From positions 34,908,262-34,972,261 of the forward strand of contig NC_132892.1 of the NCBI RefSeq assembly GCF_030463535.1: DNA of 64,000 nt, written 5' to 3'. The DNA comes from Salminus brasiliensis (lineage: Eukaryota; Chordata; Actinopteri; Characiformes; Bryconidae). The notes beneath the pieces are model-generated. The model ran no database searches. It saw only the letters and a list, made by a program, of their open reading frames with translations, and was not told the DNA's origin. The translations under genes were made by a program, and so were the position numbers. Each line of letters begins with the position of its first letter. The stretch's first letter is position 1. Positions 63,147 through 64,000 of this stretch are shown one piece after another.

Positions 63147-63182
<36 letters not shown>
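62955..63182. repeat. (GT)n and (AC)n microsatellites either side of gpr108 exon 9
   Basis: (GT)n at 62956-63004 ends 8 bp before the exon 9 acceptor. (AC)n starts within the donor itself (GTACAC..., 63147-63182). The two are inverse complements and flank a 134 nt exon. Confidence 0.95.
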
Positions 63183-63183
<1 letters not shown>

Positions 63184-63504
63184 GTCCATAAACCTGCATA
63201 AATGAACGAGCAGTTAGCAAAACTGCTAGCACTGATGATCTGTTTCTAGTGGCTTCTGTTAAAGGGTGGAGACCCACACCTGTTTTGGGTCTGTACCCGT
63301 CTGTACTGGTAGTTACAGGTGGAGCGTGCTTTATTGTAGGTGGAGCAGAAGTGCTGAGAAGGTCAGCTAGATCTTATCTGCTCACACTGAGAACGCCTGT
63401 TAGAGAAAGGTGTGAATGCAGTCTACATACAGAAGACCCAGACATGAGGAAAACATGGTAACGCAAGATGTGAGCAGACAGAGAAACGTTTATCCTGAGA
63501 CATA

Positions 63505-64000
63505 TTTCAGACAGACAGAGTAATATATAGAGATAGACAGGCAGACAGAGTGATATATAGAGACAGACAGATAGACAGGCAGACATATATAGAGACAGAG
63601 AGACAGACAGAGATATGTAGAGACAGACAGAGATATGTAGAGACAGACAGAGATATGTAGAGACAGAGAGATAGACAGACAGACAGAGATAGACAGACAG
63701 TCAGACAGACAGAGAGATAGACATACAAACAGAGATATATAGAGACAGAGATATATAGAGACAGGCAGAGATATATAGAGACAGGCAGAGATATATAGAG
63801 ACAGACAGAGATATATAGAGACAGAGAGATACAGACAGACAGATATAGAGACAGAGAGATACAGACAGACAGATATAGAGACAGAGATAGACAGACAGAC
63901 AGAGAGATATAGAGACAGACAGAGAGATATAGAGACAGACAGAGAGATATACAGACAGAGATAGACAGACAGAGATAGACAGACAGAGATATATAGAGAA
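63505..64000. repeat. AGACAG/AGATAT tetranucleotide-type array
   Basis: Imperfect repeats of AGAGACAGACAGAGATATAT continue to the right edge. The region lies in the intron after gpr108 exon 9. Stop-free minus-strand frames (CLSVCLYISL) are by-products. Confidence 0.95.

Noticed and set aside
62479-63189. 236-codon minus-strand frame
   Set aside because: Runs through (CA)n and antisense of gpr108 exons 8 and 9; no domain.

Overview
The window is animal nuclear DNA, most probably from a teleost fish. The genes are split by GT-AG introns with conserved phases. The repeats are typical of fish: Tc1-like transposons with DD34E transposase, L2-type LINE ends with TGTAAA tails, Ty3/gypsy chromovirus pieces, MITEs and many mini- and microsatellites. 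The species cannot be named from this sequence alone.

From about 0.2 to 46.8 kb lies a plus-strand tandem cluster of secreted fibrinogen-domain genes of the MFAP4 (microfibril-associated glycoprotein 4) type. Five copies are intact: 550-5220, 8043-10675, 18709-23256, 29000-32460 and 39912-44793. All share five coding exons, with internal exons of 97 and 168 nt and intron phases 0-0-1-1. Three partial copies accompany them: exons 1-2 only (5433-6017), decayed exons 2 and 3 (11421-11926) and a terminal-exon scrap (46694-46731). The cluster has two subfamilies. Copies at 0.5 and 8 kb keep a long calcium-loop region. The three downstream copies come from large unit duplications with the same TATA promoter. 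They share a loop shortened by five residues and two extra cysteines.

Intergenic DNA and introns of the cluster are full of transposon layers. A Tc1-like element with an intact 340-codon transposase lies antisense in an intron (19068-20662). Two decayed Tc1 copies lie at 13235-14468 and 33715-35377; the first has an empty paralogous site near 25.92 kb, and the second carries a nested L2 tail and abuts a gypsy LTR. L2 relics lie at 1.1-1.7, 16.3-17.1 and 25.1-27.4 kb, and a scrambled RTE-like LINE at 42.5-43.8 kb. Gypsy fragments lie at 35.4-36.9 kb (minus) and 37.8-38.1 kb (plus).

From 49776 to beyond the right edge runs gpr108 (GPR107/GPR108 family). Nine exons can be followed to 63146: signal peptide, glycosylated lumenal domain and first transmembrane helix; the rest is outside the window. 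Its introns are mostly tandem repeats: a TCTGA/TCTGG array, a CCCTAA-type array with an internal inversion, a 3.8 kb TTAGGG-type array that loses regularity after about 57.3 kb, two further minisatellites and simple repeats touching many splice sites. The two telomere-like arrays flank exon 2 in opposite orientation.

The most notable points are the loop and cysteine changes in the downstream MFAP4-like subfamily, the inverted telomere-like arrays around gpr108 exon 2, and the dated layers of duplication and transposition. I found no operons, CRISPR arrays, rRNA or tRNA genes. All exon models are read from splice consensus, frame and comparison among the copies; no transcript evidence was available.
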